A DNA stretch of 64,000 nt from Marinobacter lutaoensis (GTDB taxonomy: Bacteria > Pseudomonadota > Gammaproteobacteria > Pseudomonadales > Oleiphilaceae), in NCBI RefSeq assembly GCF_001981305.1, contig NZ_MSCW01000006.1, positions 186,001-250,000 on the forward strand, given 5' to 3'. Under the pieces are notes generated by a model. That model was not told where the DNA came from. It saw nothing but the letters and a program-made list of their open reading frames with translations, and searched no databases. The position numbers and the translations under genes are program-made. How positions within the stretch are numbered: the stretch's first letter is position 1; each line of letters starts with the position of its first letter. Below, one piece after another: positions 15,872 through 24,552 of this stretch.

Positions 15872-16819
15872 TCAGAGGCTGGCGAAGGAGTCCATGGCGA
15901 AGCGGGCGCGTTCGGCCGGCGAGAAGTGAGGACGCTTGAGGCGCTCGATGGTCTGCAGCCGGGGCAGCAGACCTCGGCCGTTGGCAATCTGGATGGCCAG
16001 CCCCGGCCGGGCGTTGAGTTCCAGCAGCATGGGGCCTTCCCGGGCATCGACCACCAGGTCCACGCCCATGTAGCCCAAGCCCGTGGCCTCGTAACAGCGG
16101 GCCGCCATCTCCAGCATTTCTTCCCAGGCGCCAATCTCGATGTGCTCAAGGGCCAGACCGGTGTCCGGGTGCAGGGTGATGGGGCGGTTGAACTGCACCG
16201 CGTTCAGGCTGCGCCCGGTGCCCAGGTCCAGACCCACGCCGACCGCGCCCTGGTGCAGGTTGGCCTTGCCGTCCGAGGCGGTGGTGGCCAGCCGGAGCAT
16301 GGCCATGACCGGATACCCCTGAAAGACGATGATGCGGATGTCGGGAACACCCTGATGGGAGTAACGGGCGAGCAGGGGATCCGGCTGGACCAGGCTCTCG
16401 ACAATGGCGACGTCGGGCGTACCGGCCAGGGAGTAGAGGCCGGCCAGGATGTTGGTGAGATGGCGCTGGAGAAAAGCGGCATCCACCCGGGCGCCGGACG
16501 CTTTCACGTAGTGGTCGCCGTCGCGCCCGGTGATCACGGTGATGCCTTTGCCGCCGGACCCCTTGGCCGGCTTGATGGCGAAACCGTCGAGCCCTTCGGC
16601 CATTTCCCGAAAGTGGGAAATCTCATGCTGCTGGCGTACCACCTGCAGCAGTCGTGGGGTCCTGACGCCATATTCCGCGACCACCAGCTTGGTCTTCAGT
16701 TTGTTGTCCACCAGCGGGTAGGCGGAGCGCTCGTTGTACCGGGCAATGTAATCGACGTTGCGCCGGTTCATGTTGAGCATGCCCAGCCGCCTGAGTTGTC
16801 GGGGCGAGATCCAGTCCAT
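15872..16819 (-). CDS. RimK-related alpha-L-glutamate ligase-like ATP-grasp enzyme
   Basis: A 315-residue ATP-grasp protein. The glycine-rich ATP loop is FAIKPAKGSGGKGITVITG near residues 100-120, and the metal site is LLELNARPGL near 265-275. The whole resembles the RimK-related E-ligase family (TIGR02291). ATP-grasp ligases of this type join an amino acid to a carboxylate via an acylphosphate, often extending peptides or modifying protein tails. It is the third gene of a tight operon, starting one base after the membrane-protein stop. It has no signal peptide and should act in the cytoplasm. The substrate is unknown. Confidence 0.9.
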   Translation of the reverse strand: MDWISPRQLRRLGMLNMNRRNVDYIARYNERSAYPLVDNKLKTKLVVAEYGVRTPRLLQVVRQQHEISHFREMAEGLDGFAIKPAKGSGGKGITVITGRDGDHYVKASGARVDAAFLQRHLTNILAGLYSLAGTPDVAIVESLVQPDPLLARYSHQGVPDIRIIVFQGYPVMAMLRLATTASDGKANLHQGAVGVGLDLGTGRSLNAVQFNRPITLHPDTGLALEHIEIGAWEEMLEMAARCYEATGLGYMGVDLVVDAREGPMLLELNARPGLAIQIANGRGLLPRLQTIERLKRPHFSPAERARFAMDSFASL

Positions 16820-16820
16820 G

Positions 16821-18338
16821 TCAGTCGTAGGCCTTCATGGGGGAGAATCGGCGCAGCTCGGTGAGCTTGTAACCGGTGTACTGTCCCATCAGCAGAATCA
16901 GCCCGAGCACCACCAGGTGCAGCTCCGGGAAATTGAAGGTGAGGTGCTTGGACAGAGGCGCGCTCATCAGCAGATAGGCGCAGATGGCCACCAGCAGGCT
17001 GCCGGAGCCCTGGACCAGGACTTCTCGGACCCCTTCCTCCTCCCAGAGGATGGACATCCGCTCAATGGTCCAGGCAATGATGACCATGGGGAAGAACGTG
17101 ACCGTCATGCCGGTGTTGAACCCCATCTGGTAGCCGATGATGGACAGTCCGGCGGTAATGAAGATCACCAGGATGATCAGCGCCGAGATTCTCGACACCA
17201 GCAGCAGGTTGAGGGACGACAGGTAGCCCCGCATCAGCAGGCCGATGGCGATCACCGCCAGGAAGGCAATGAGGCCGGGAACCAGCGAGGTCTGCACGAA
17301 GGCGACGGCGATCAGTACCGGCATGAAAGTACCGGAGGTGCGAATGCCCACCACCATGCGCATGAAGGCGACCACCAACGCCCCCAGCGGCAGCAGCAAC
17401 AGCATGCGGAACATGCTCTGCTCCTCGATCGGCAGTTCGTAGAGGCTGAGAAAACCGAGCCCGTTGGAGTCCGACTGCATGGCCGCCAGCTGCAGCGCCG
17501 GAATGGTCTGCCGCAACATGGAAAAGCTGACCTCGGAATTGTCGCCGCCGACCACGTCGAGCAGCGATTCCGAACCCTGGCGCCACAGCAACAGGTTGTC
17601 GGGCACCCCCTGTTCGGCGGTTTTGGGGTCGAACGTCAGCCATTCGGAGCCGTTGTAGATCTGCAGGAACGACATCAGGGGTTGGCGCCGGCGGGCGTCC
17701 TCCAGCCGCAGACCGTCGGCGGTGCGGGCCGGAATGCCGGCGTGATTGAGCATGTCCACCAGCAGCTGCAGGTAGTTGTCGTCGGCCACCAGCAGTGTGG
17801 TGTTCTGGGTGCGGGTGTCCGGCTGCATCAGGCGAATCAGCTCCCGGGTCAGGCTCTCCGGGGTACTGGAGCGCTCCCGGGCCTGGGACAGAATTTCCCG
17901 GACCGCGGTGGCCTCGGGCTCCTGCCAGAACACCTCCCGGGGCTTGGGCGGCTTGCCGGGCCGGGCCGGGGGATTCTGGTCGGTAGGAATGAACTGGGCC
18001 TTGAAGTAAAGCGTCTGGGGGCCCCACACTTGGCGCTTGGTCCACTCTGCCCGCCGGCTGCCGGAACTCTCGATAATGGAAAAACCGTAGCCGGGGGACG
18101 CGGCCTGCTCGGAAATGATCAGAAAGCCGGGTGGGTCCTCGGGGACATTGAGGCTGGCCTGCACCGGTTCGCCCTTGCCCTCGAAATCGACCCGGGCCTC
18201 GATCATCCAGACCGGCCGCTGTTCGCCGGTCAGCCAGGGAATGCCCAGTTCGACGTGACGCCAGATGGCCAGGGCGATGCCGGCGCTGATCAACAGCAGT
18301 ACGGCGATGTAGAAAGGCAGGCGGGAGCGCGCGGTCAA
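16821..18338 (-). CDS. Inactive transglutaminase domain fused to a multi-helix membrane domain
   Basis: A 505-residue inner-membrane protein. One N-terminal helix (residues 8-25) is followed by a periplasmic region of about 240 residues resembling a transglutaminase core (LLVDMLNHAGIPARTADGLR, then YNGSEWLTFDPKTAEQG), and then about seven helices from residue 265 to the end. There is no cysteine anywhere before the last helices, so the catalytic Cys is missing, as expected for the families called inactive transglutaminase fused to 7 TM helices. Its start overlaps the retropepsin stop by 4 bases. It may bind a periplasmic peptide and relay or move it across the membrane to the ATP-grasp partner (inference). 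Confidence 0.9.
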   Translation of the reverse strand: MTARSRLPFYIAVLLLISAGIALAIWRHVELGIPWLTGEQRPVWMIEARVDFEGKGEPVQASLNVPEDPPGFLIISEQAASPGYGFSIIESSGSRRAEWTKRQVWGPQTLYFKAQFIPTDQNPPARPGKPPKPREVFWQEPEATAVREILSQARERSSTPESLTRELIRLMQPDTRTQNTTLLVADDNYLQLLVDMLNHAGIPARTADGLRLEDARRRQPLMSFLQIYNGSEWLTFDPKTAEQGVPDNLLLWRQGSESLLDVVGGDNSEVSFSMLRQTIPALQLAAMQSDSNGLGFLSLYELPIEEQSMFRMLLLLPLGALVVAFMRMVVGIRTSGTFMPVLIAVAFVQTSLVPGLIAFLAVIAIGLLMRGYLSSLNLLLVSRISALIILVIFITAGLSIIGYQMGFNTGMTVTFFPMVIIAWTIERMSILWEEEGVREVLVQGSGSLLVAICAYLLMSAPLSKHLTFNFPELHLVVLGLILLMGQYTGYKLTELRRFSPMKAYD

Positions 18339-19135
18339 GAGTCCCCTCCATTACGCTTGATCAGGTTTCTGGGCAGTTCGGTGGCGAACTCCTTGCCGAC
18401 GTCCACCAGCATGACATCCCGCAGGATGTTACGCCCGATCAGCACTTCATAGGTCAGATTCGACCGGTCGGCCAGGGTGAATTCGGCCACCTGCTTGTGG
18501 TCGCCGATGGCGAACTGCAGTTCCACCACCACCCGCCGCTCGGACTCGTCGGCGCTGGCCTGGACGATGCGGACCCGCCGGGAGATTTCCTTCTCCAGGG
18601 TAATGAAGCGGTCCGTGCCCGGCACCGGCACGTCGAAGCGGACCCAGTTGTTGCCGTCGCGCTCGAACCGGGTGATGTTGCGGGCATCGATGGATGAGGT
18701 CTCCGCGCCACTGTCGATGCGCGCGGTGTACACCAGGCCAGCCTCGGCCAGGTAGAACTTCTCCACCTCACCGACCACCACCTTGCCCTTGAGCCGGTCC
18801 GCTCGGCCCCGGTCGTCCGGCGGCGGGCAGGCCCTGGGCACGGTGACCGGCGGTGGACAGACCGGTTTCTCAACTTTTTTCTCAATGGCCTCCAGAATGG
18901 TCTGGGTCGAGGCCTGTTGCTGATCCAGCAGCTGTTGATGGCGGACCGAGGCGTTGTTTTCCATGGTGACCAGCGTGGCTCGCTGGCTTTGAAGGGAGGC
19001 GTTGAGCCCATGGAGGTCCTGCTTGGGAACCATGAAGTAGCGGTCGGAGGAGCAACCGGCCAGTGCCAGCGCGACACCGGCGACAAGCCATGCGGAAGCG
19101 AACGGAAAACCAGCCCGTGAACGTTTGTGATCCAT
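18335..19135 (-). CDS. Retropepsin-like aspartic protease lipoprotein (PF05618 family)
   Basis: A 266-residue protein. Residues 1-28 are a lipoprotein signal ending LALAGC, with Ser after Cys28, which favours the outer membrane. Residues 40-90 are a polar, probably helical stalk; 91-106 are a Pro/Cys-rich linker. Residues 117-262 are the protease-like domain: the active-site motif is Asp141-Ser142-Gly143 in ARIDSGAETSS, with LIGRNILRD near 233 as the second hallmark. This family was long annotated as ATP-dependent zinc protease, but the motif is that of single-chain subunits of retroviral-type aspartic proteases. It is the first gene of the three-gene operon. Confidence 0.9.
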   Translation of the reverse strand: MDHKRSRAGFPFASAWLVAGVALALAGCSSDRYFMVPKQDLHGLNASLQSQRATLVTMENNASVRHQQLLDQQQASTQTILEAIEKKVEKPVCPPPVTVPRACPPPDDRGRADRLKGKVVVGEVEKFYLAEAGLVYTARIDSGAETSSIDARNITRFERDGNNWVRFDVPVPGTDRFITLEKEISRRVRIVQASADESERRVVVELQFAIGDHKQVAEFTLADRSNLTYEVLIGRNILRDVMLVDVGKEFATELPRNLIKRNGGDS

Positions 19136-19221
19136 GAAATACCCCTGAGCCGGCAGACGAGAAACACCCGATAAACGCCAGGGTGGTCTGTGCCCCGAAA
19201 CGGAAAAACAATTGGCACGGG

Positions 19222-19227
19222 AGTATA
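19222..19227 (-). promoter_or_regulatory. Possible -10 box of the retropepsin operon
   Basis: TATACT on the minus strand, 87 bases upstream of the retropepsin start, in an AT-rich patch of the only gap before the operon. No good -35 hexamer is visible at 16-18 bases, so an activator may be needed, or the call may be wrong. Confidence 0.35.
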
Positions 19228-19271
19228 CCTTAACCGACCTGTGTAGTGACTTTACAGTTGGTTAACGGCGT

Positions 19272-19649
19272 CTAGCGGGGCAGCAGGGGGCCTTCACCCA
19301 GGTCGGTTTCCGCGCGCAGGTACTCCTGGATCACCGGCGAACAGTTGAGGTAGAACAGCAGCAGTTCCCGCTGCACGTCCTGATCCTGGATCCGGGCGGC
19401 GAAGCTGATCAGACCGAGTATCGAGTCGTTGCCCGGGGCCGGCGTACTGCCCTCCGGGGGGTAACCGTAGCGTGCCCGAAGAACCTGGGACAGCCGTTCC
19501 AGATGAAATTCGCCAGTGTGGGTGATGTGGGGGAGAATCCGGAAGGAATCGGAGTAGGCGTGGTCGTTGGCGCCAAACGAGTCGGCGCGCCCCGTCCGGT
19601 TGCCCGGCCACAGCTCCGCTCCCAGTTTCCGCCACAGTTCTTTCAGCAT
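19272..19649 (-). CDS. Conserved hypothetical protein, 125 aa
   Basis: A 125-residue soluble protein with no signal peptide, recognisable from a start MLKELWRKLGAELW. It is rich in helix-forming residues (LERLSQVLRARYG, DQDVQRELLLFYLNCS) and ends in a short loop. The frame extends upstream to 19883 but that part is low-complexity and lacks a good start. I do not recognise the family. It lies upstream of and co-directional with the retropepsin operon, 136 bases away, so a link is possible but unproven. Confidence 0.6.
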   Translation of the reverse strand: MLKELWRKLGAELWPGNRTGRADSFGANDHAYSDSFRILPHITHTGEFHLERLSQVLRARYGYPPEGSTPAPGNDSILGLISFAARIQDQDVQRELLLFYLNCSPVIQEYLRAETDLGEGPLLPR

Positions 19650-19921
19650 GGCCACCGGCTCCCGCCCGATGTGACTGCGCCCGTTCCGAGGGTTAATGAA
19701 AGGTAATGCGTGTTTTCGGAAAGGACTCTTTACCCTTTTAGTGGATATTACGGGGCGCGTCCAGCGGTGGATCGCCAACACGCGCCAAATTGCCAAGCAG
19801 TCGAGGGGGTGGCAGTGACCGGGTCGAGTCCGGAGGAACACGGGCAATTGCCCCGGGGCATGCGGTAAACTGGATGTTTGCACATGGTATTGGACGATGG
19901 AACGAGCAGGAGTGATTGAGC

Positions 19922-21355
19922 GTGCCTGAAGCTTTGACCCAATGGGTGCTGGCGCATCCCGACCTCACCGTGACCCTCACGGTACTGCTGACGCTGGCTG
20001 CCGTGGCCCTGACGGTCGCCCTGAGCGTCGCCCTACGTGGGCGCGGGGCCTGGCAGACCCGTGCCCACGAGGCGGAGAACCGGGTGGCGGCCCTGACATC
20101 CGACCTTGGCGCCAAACAGCAGTGGCTGGACCAGGCGGAAGGCGAGCGGCGACAACTGCAGGCCCGGCTGGACGAGCTGTCGTCGCAGTTGCAGTCGGCG
20201 ACCCTGGCGTTGCGGGAGCGCGAGGTGGTATTGGAGCGCGAGCGCAAGTCGGCGGCGGAAAAGCTTGAACTGCTGGAACGCAACCGGGATGCCCTGAAGC
20301 AGGAATTCGAGAACCTGGCGAACCGGATCTTCGAGCAGAAAAGCGAGCGCTTCAGCCAGCAGACCAAGACCAGTCTCGACAGCTTGCTGACCCCCTTCCG
20401 GGACCAGCTCCAGGATTTCCGCAAGCGCGTGGAGGATGTGTACACCACGGAAACCCAGGACCGGCAGGCGTTGCGCAGTGAGATCAAGTCGCTGCAGGAG
20501 CTGAACCGGCAGATCACCGAGGAAGCTGCGAACCTGACCCGGGCGCTCAAGGGCGACAAGAAGGTCCAGGGCAACTGGGGCGAGCTGATCCTGGAGCGGG
20601 TGCTGGAGCGGTCCGGGTTGCGCAAAGGGGTGGAGTACGAGACCCAGGGCAGCTACCGGGATGCCGACAACCAGCTGCTGCGTCCGGATGTGGTGGTGCA
20701 CCTGCCCGACAGCCGCAACCTGATCATCGACTCCAAGGTATCCCTGCTGGCCTATCAGGACTGGGTCAACGCCGAGGACGAGGCGACCCGGGAGGAGGCC
20801 CTGAAACGGCATGTCGAGGCGGTGCGTAATCACATCCGGACGCTGAGCGAGAAGGACTACAGCCAGCTCAACGGGCTCCGTTCGCCCGATTTTGTGCTGC
20901 TGTTTATGCCCATTGAGCCGGCGTTCGTGGCGGCGTTTCAGCAAGACGAGAACCTTTTCGCGGAAGCGTTCGAGCGAAAGATTATCGTAGTAACGCCGAC
21001 CACCCTCCTGGCCACCTTGCGGACCATTGAGAACATCTGGCGCTATGAGCGTCAGAGCCAGAATGCCCGCCGTATCGCGGACCGGGCCGGCGCGGTTTAT
21101 GACAAGCTTCGGGTATTCGTGGAGGCCATGGAGCGCCTGGGCAGCCAGCTACAGACCGTCCATGGTACCTACGACGCGGCGATGAACACCCTGACCCGCG
21201 GGCGCGGCAACCTGATTTCCCAGGCCAACCGTTTTGTCGAGCTGGGGGTACGGGTCAAGAAGGAGCTGCCGAAGAGCATACTGGAACAGGCGGAGGTGGA
21301 CGCGGACGACGACCCCGAACCGGCCACCCTCGACACCGACAAACAGCAGGAGTAA
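19922..21355 (+). CDS. rmuC: DNA recombination protein RmuC
   Basis: A 477-residue protein. A single N-terminal membrane helix (about residues 12-34) is followed by a long coiled coil (about 40-190) and the RmuC nuclease-like domain, with GNWGELILERVLERSGLRKG and the PDVVVHLPDSRNLIIDSKVS strand typical of restriction-endonuclease-like folds. It limits inversions at short inverted repeats in E. coli. GTG at 19922 is preferred because AGGAG lies 9 bases upstream; TTG at 19916 is only 3 bases from it. The gene is followed at 4 bases by an exported protein gene, so the two are co-transcribed. Confidence 0.95.
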   Translation: MPEALTQWVLAHPDLTVTLTVLLTLAAVALTVALSVALRGRGAWQTRAHEAENRVAALTSDLGAKQQWLDQAEGERRQLQARLDELSSQLQSATLALREREVVLERERKSAAEKLELLERNRDALKQEFENLANRIFEQKSERFSQQTKTSLDSLLTPFRDQLQDFRKRVEDVYTTETQDRQALRSEIKSLQELNRQITEEAANLTRALKGDKKVQGNWGELILERVLERSGLRKGVEYETQGSYRDADNQLLRPDVVVHLPDSRNLIIDSKVSLLAYQDWVNAEDEATREEALKRHVEAVRNHIRTLSEKDYSQLNGLRSPDFVLLFMPIEPAFVAAFQQDENLFAEAFERKIIVVTPTTLLATLRTIENIWRYERQSQNARRIADRAGAVYDKLRVFVEAMERLGSQLQTVHGTYDAAMNTLTRGRGNLISQANRFVELGVRVKKELPKSILEQAEVDADDDPEPATLDTDKQQE

Positions 21356-21359
21356 TCCC

Positions 21360-22220
21360 ATGGCAGTCTTGTCTCATCTGGTGAACCGGTTGGCGCGTGT
21401 CGCCTTGCTGCTGGCGGTTGTGTCGGCCATGCCGGCCCGGGCGCTACCACCGGAGCATGAAATGCGCCGCCTGATGCTGGCCGCCGAGGAAGCCGTCAAC
21501 GCCGGCAACTGGGGAGAGGCGGGGGAGTTCCTGAACCGCCTTCAGCAACTTGAGGGCGACAAACCGGTGGATTACTACTTTTACCGGGGGCAGGTGATGT
21601 TCCAGGCCGGGCACCTGAACGAGGCTCAGGCGGCCCTGGAAACCTATGTGACCCGGGCCGGGGCTGAGGGCAGCCATTACCCGAAGGCGCTGGCCCTGAT
21701 CACCGATGTCGAGCGTGCCCGCAAGGCGGGCGCGGCGAAGGGGGCGGTGGCCGCTGCCGGCCAGCCCGCGAAGATCGCGGTGATTGAACCTGCCGGGGAT
21801 CAGGAACTGGCCAAGCTGCGTCAGCTGTACCTGACCGACAATGACCGGGAGGCCCTGGTGCTGCACCTCAACAGTCTGCTGGAACTGGCGGGTTGGCGCG
21901 TGGATCAGGCGGTGGTCCGGTTGGACCGGCCGGCGGACATCTCGTATCAGGTCAGTGTCTCTGGCGGCGTGTTGCAGATTCAGGAGCTGCGTCGGGACCC
22001 GGGCAACCGGCTGGTTCGTCAGTCGGAGCCCCTGGAGGTGTACGGTGTCAACCCGATGGTCGAATGGAGCTGCGAGCCGACTGCTTCCGCGTGCTGGATC
22101 TACGACCCGCGGGACGGCACCCGGCTGATGCAGCTGGGCCATGATCGGCGGCGGACCGAGGAAATCGCCCAGACGCTGGGTCAACTGATCCGTAACCTCC
22201 AGAGTCCGTCCGGTTCCTGA
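21360..22220 (+). CDS. Exported TPR-like hypothetical protein
   Basis: A 286-residue protein. Residues 1-28 are a signal peptide with likely cleavage at ARA-LPP. Residues 30-110 contain two helix pairs resembling tetratricopeptide repeats (AAEEAVNAGNWGEAGEFLNR, then YFYRGQVMFQAGHLNEAQAA). The C-terminal half is a mixed region with two cysteines in WSCEPTASACW that could form a periplasmic disulfide. Function is unknown. AGGAG overlaps the rmuC stop region, supporting this start. Confidence 0.8.
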   Translation: MAVLSHLVNRLARVALLLAVVSAMPARALPPEHEMRRLMLAAEEAVNAGNWGEAGEFLNRLQQLEGDKPVDYYFYRGQVMFQAGHLNEAQAALETYVTRAGAEGSHYPKALALITDVERARKAGAAKGAVAAAGQPAKIAVIEPAGDQELAKLRQLYLTDNDREALVLHLNSLLELAGWRVDQAVVRLDRPADISYQVSVSGGVLQIQELRRDPGNRLVRQSEPLEVYGVNPMVEWSCEPTASACWIYDPRDGTRLMQLGHDRRRTEEIAQTLGQLIRNLQSPSGS

Positions 22221-22225
22221 ACAGG

Positions 22226-23245
22226 TCAGCCCTTGAGCGTGCCCCGGTCACCCTCGCGGTAAGCCCCGGGGGTGACGCCGGTCCATTTCTTGAATGCGCG
22301 GTGAAAGGTGGAGGGCTCGGTAAAACCGACCTTCGCCGCGATGTCGTTGATGGCCAGCTCCTGGCGGCTTAGGTAGTAGATCGCCAAGTCCCGCCTCAGC
22401 AGATCCTTGATCTCCTGAAACGAGGTGTTTTCCCGTTTCAGCCGGCGGCGCAGTGTTTGCGGGCTGATGTGCAGCTCCGAGGCGATCCACTCGAAGTCCG
22501 GCAGTGGCCTGGAAAAATCCCGCCCGATCAGGGCCCGGATCCTGCCGGTCCAGGTGTTGCTTTCGTCCGGACGTGACAGCAGGTCCGCCGGTGAGGTTTT
22601 GAGAAACTGGCGCATTTCCGCCTGATCCCGGATCACCGGTGCCGACAGAAAACGCTTGTCAAAGGTCAGGGCGGTCTCCCCGGCCTCGAACGCCAGGGGG
22701 CAGTGGAAAATGTGCCGGTACTCATCCCCGTGCGGTGGCCGCGGGTACTGGAACCGGGCCTGTTCCAGCTCCACCGGCTGCCCGATCAGCCAGCTGCCCA
22801 GCCGGTGCCAGATCACCAGAATACTTTCCCGCAGGAAATAGCACGGATCTCGGATCTCGCCTTCGATCCGGAGCACCAGGCGTGCCTTCTCGCCCTGGGT
22901 CTCCAGTTCCATCGCCACCATGGGCTCGAACAGGCGCGAAAACTGGTAGGCCTGGCGATACACCGCCTCCAAGTTGGGGCAGGCGATGACCAGCGCGCAC
23001 ATGGTGGCGAAGGTGCCGGTCCGGGCCCGACGCGGCCCCATCCCCATGAACTCGTCACCGGTTCGGTTCCACAGCACCTGCATCAGGCGGCTGAATTGGT
23101 CACTGCTGACCCGGGCCATGTCGATGCGCAGAAGGTCCGGCGATATACCGGCTGCCCGCAGCATCTCGCGGGTATCGAAACCCAGGGCCTCGGCGCCGGT
23201 CAGCGCGGCCTGGACAAAGTGTCGGGAAACCGTGAGGTTGGACAT
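22226..23245 (-). CDS. AraC-family regulator with arabinose-binding-like N-terminal domain
   Basis: A 339-residue regulator of the OruR/ArgR-like AraC group. The first 200 residues match the ligand-sensing domain (PF12625 type; GFDTREMLRAAGISPDLL), and residues 235-330 hold two helix-turn-helix motifs: IASELHISPQTLRRRLKREN and DIAAKVGFTEPSTFHRAFKK. Effectors of this group are often amino acids, fatty acids or quaternary amines. It is divergent from the CaiB-like gene with about 178 bases between them, making that gene the likely target. Confidence 0.93.
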   Translation of the reverse strand: MSNLTVSRHFVQAALTGAEALGFDTREMLRAAGISPDLLRIDMARVSSDQFSRLMQVLWNRTGDEFMGMGPRRARTGTFATMCALVIACPNLEAVYRQAYQFSRLFEPMVAMELETQGEKARLVLRIEGEIRDPCYFLRESILVIWHRLGSWLIGQPVELEQARFQYPRPPHGDEYRHIFHCPLAFEAGETALTFDKRFLSAPVIRDQAEMRQFLKTSPADLLSRPDESNTWTGRIRALIGRDFSRPLPDFEWIASELHISPQTLRRRLKRENTSFQEIKDLLRRDLAIYYLSRQELAINDIAAKVGFTEPSTFHRAFKKWTGVTPGAYREGDRGTLKG

Positions 23246-23423
23246 CGGGCTCTAGATTCCATGGCAACGGGTTCATCATAAGAACCCGGCGGGACAATGC
23301 AACCGGGTGATCCGGGATGGCCCTGTAAGATTTGGTCAATGCTCTTGATTCCGGCGGTGGTTGGCGTGGCCGGGGAAACACGGCAGCATGGAGGCAGACC
23401 CGACCAGGCATAAGGAGACGACC

Positions 23424-24482
23424 ATGCCAAGCCCCCTGCACTCCCTGAAGGTGCTCGACTTCAGCACTCTGTTGCCCGGCCCCTATGCCACCTTGCTGTT
23501 GGCGGACCTGGGCGCCGAGGTATTGAGAATCGAAGCGCCGGACCGGGTTGATCTGACCAAAGTCATGCCGCCGTTCGATGGCGCGCACAGCACTGCGTTT
23601 TCCTACCTGACCCGGGGCAAGCGGACCCTGACCCTCAACCTGAAAACGCCGGAGGCGGTAGCCGAGGTGAAGGCGCTGGTGCGGGATTACGACATCGTTG
23701 TCGAGCAGTTCCGGCCGGGTGTCATGGACCGACTCGGCATCGGCTATAAAACGCTGCGGCAGATCAACCCTCGGCTGATCTACTGCGCCATCACCGGCTA
23801 TGGCCAGACCGGGCCCTACCGACTCCGGGCCGGCCACGACATCAACTATCTGGCGCTGTCCGGTGTTGCCAGTCATTGCGGGCGGGCCGACAGTGGGCCA
23901 CCACCGCTGGGAATCCAGGTGGCGGATGTGGCCGGCGGCTCCCACCATGCGGTCATGGGAATCCTGGCGGCGGTGATCCGGCGCCAGCAAACCGGCGAGG
24001 GGGCGTTCGTGGATATCAGCATGACCGATGCCGCCTTTGCTCTGAACGCCATGGCCGGTGCGGCGGCCCTGGCGGGGGGCGTTGAGCCGGTACCGGAGGG
24101 GGGCTTGCTCAACGGCGGCTCCTTTTACGATTACTACCAGACTCGGGATGGGCGCTGGCTCTCCGTCGGCAGCCTGGAGCCCCAGTTCTCGGCACGGTTG
24201 TGCGAGGTTCTGGGGCTGTCGGATCATAAACCGCTGGCCCTGAACCAGGACCCGGCGGCGCAACGTCGGCTCAAAGCGGCGATAGCCGAGCGGGTGGCGA
24301 CCCAGACCCTGGATGAATGGCGGGCGGTGTTCGCGGATGTGGACGCCTGCGTGGAGCCGGTGCTGACCGTTTCCGAGGCCGCTGAGCACCCCCAGCTGAA
24401 GGCCCGGGGCATGGTGATCGAGGTGGACCGGGGGGATGGGACCCGGCAACGCCAGATTGGCGTGCCGATCCGGTTTGCCTGA
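23424..24482 (+). CDS. CaiB/BaiF family enzyme, alpha-methylacyl-CoA racemase-like
   Basis: A 352-residue type III CoA-transferase-fold protein. It contains TGYGQTGPYRLRAGHDINYL with His138 and IQVADVAGG with Asp168, the catalytic His/Asp pair of alpha-methylacyl-CoA racemase, and SVGSLEPQF, matching the racemase glutamate region. This favours racemisation of 2-methylacyl-CoA (branched-chain or sterol side-chain degradation) over CoA transfer. The start is fixed by AAGGAGACGACC. It is a lone gene closed by a terminator, probably under the divergent AraC regulator. Confidence 0.88.
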   Translation: MPSPLHSLKVLDFSTLLPGPYATLLLADLGAEVLRIEAPDRVDLTKVMPPFDGAHSTAFSYLTRGKRTLTLNLKTPEAVAEVKALVRDYDIVVEQFRPGVMDRLGIGYKTLRQINPRLIYCAITGYGQTGPYRLRAGHDINYLALSGVASHCGRADSGPPPLGIQVADVAGGSHHAVMGILAAVIRRQQTGEGAFVDISMTDAAFALNAMAGAAALAGGVEPVPEGGLLNGGSFYDYYQTRDGRWLSVGSLEPQFSARLCEVLGLSDHKPLALNQDPAAQRRLKAAIAERVATQTLDEWRAVFADVDACVEPVLTVSEAAEHPQLKARGMVIEVDRGDGTRQRQIGVPIRFA

Positions 24483-24498
24483 TCCATTGGGTCATAAA

Positions 24499-24523
24499 AA
24501 AGCCCTCGCATGGCGAGGGCTTT
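24499..24523. terminator. Bidirectional terminator
   Basis: AAAGCCCTCGC and GCGAGGGCTTT form an 11-base stem with an ATG loop between the convergent CaiB-like and lipase genes. T-runs flank it on both strands (TTTGGTTT on plus, TTTTTTATG on minus). Confidence 0.9.
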
Positions 24524-24552
24524 GGTTTGCGGGAGATGACCGCTGTCGAGGC

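Noticed and set aside
19230..19255. TTAACC ... GGTTAA near-palindrome upstream of the retropepsin operon
   Set aside because: The arms do not stay paired beyond the outer bases and the spacing is irregular; not good enough for an operator call.
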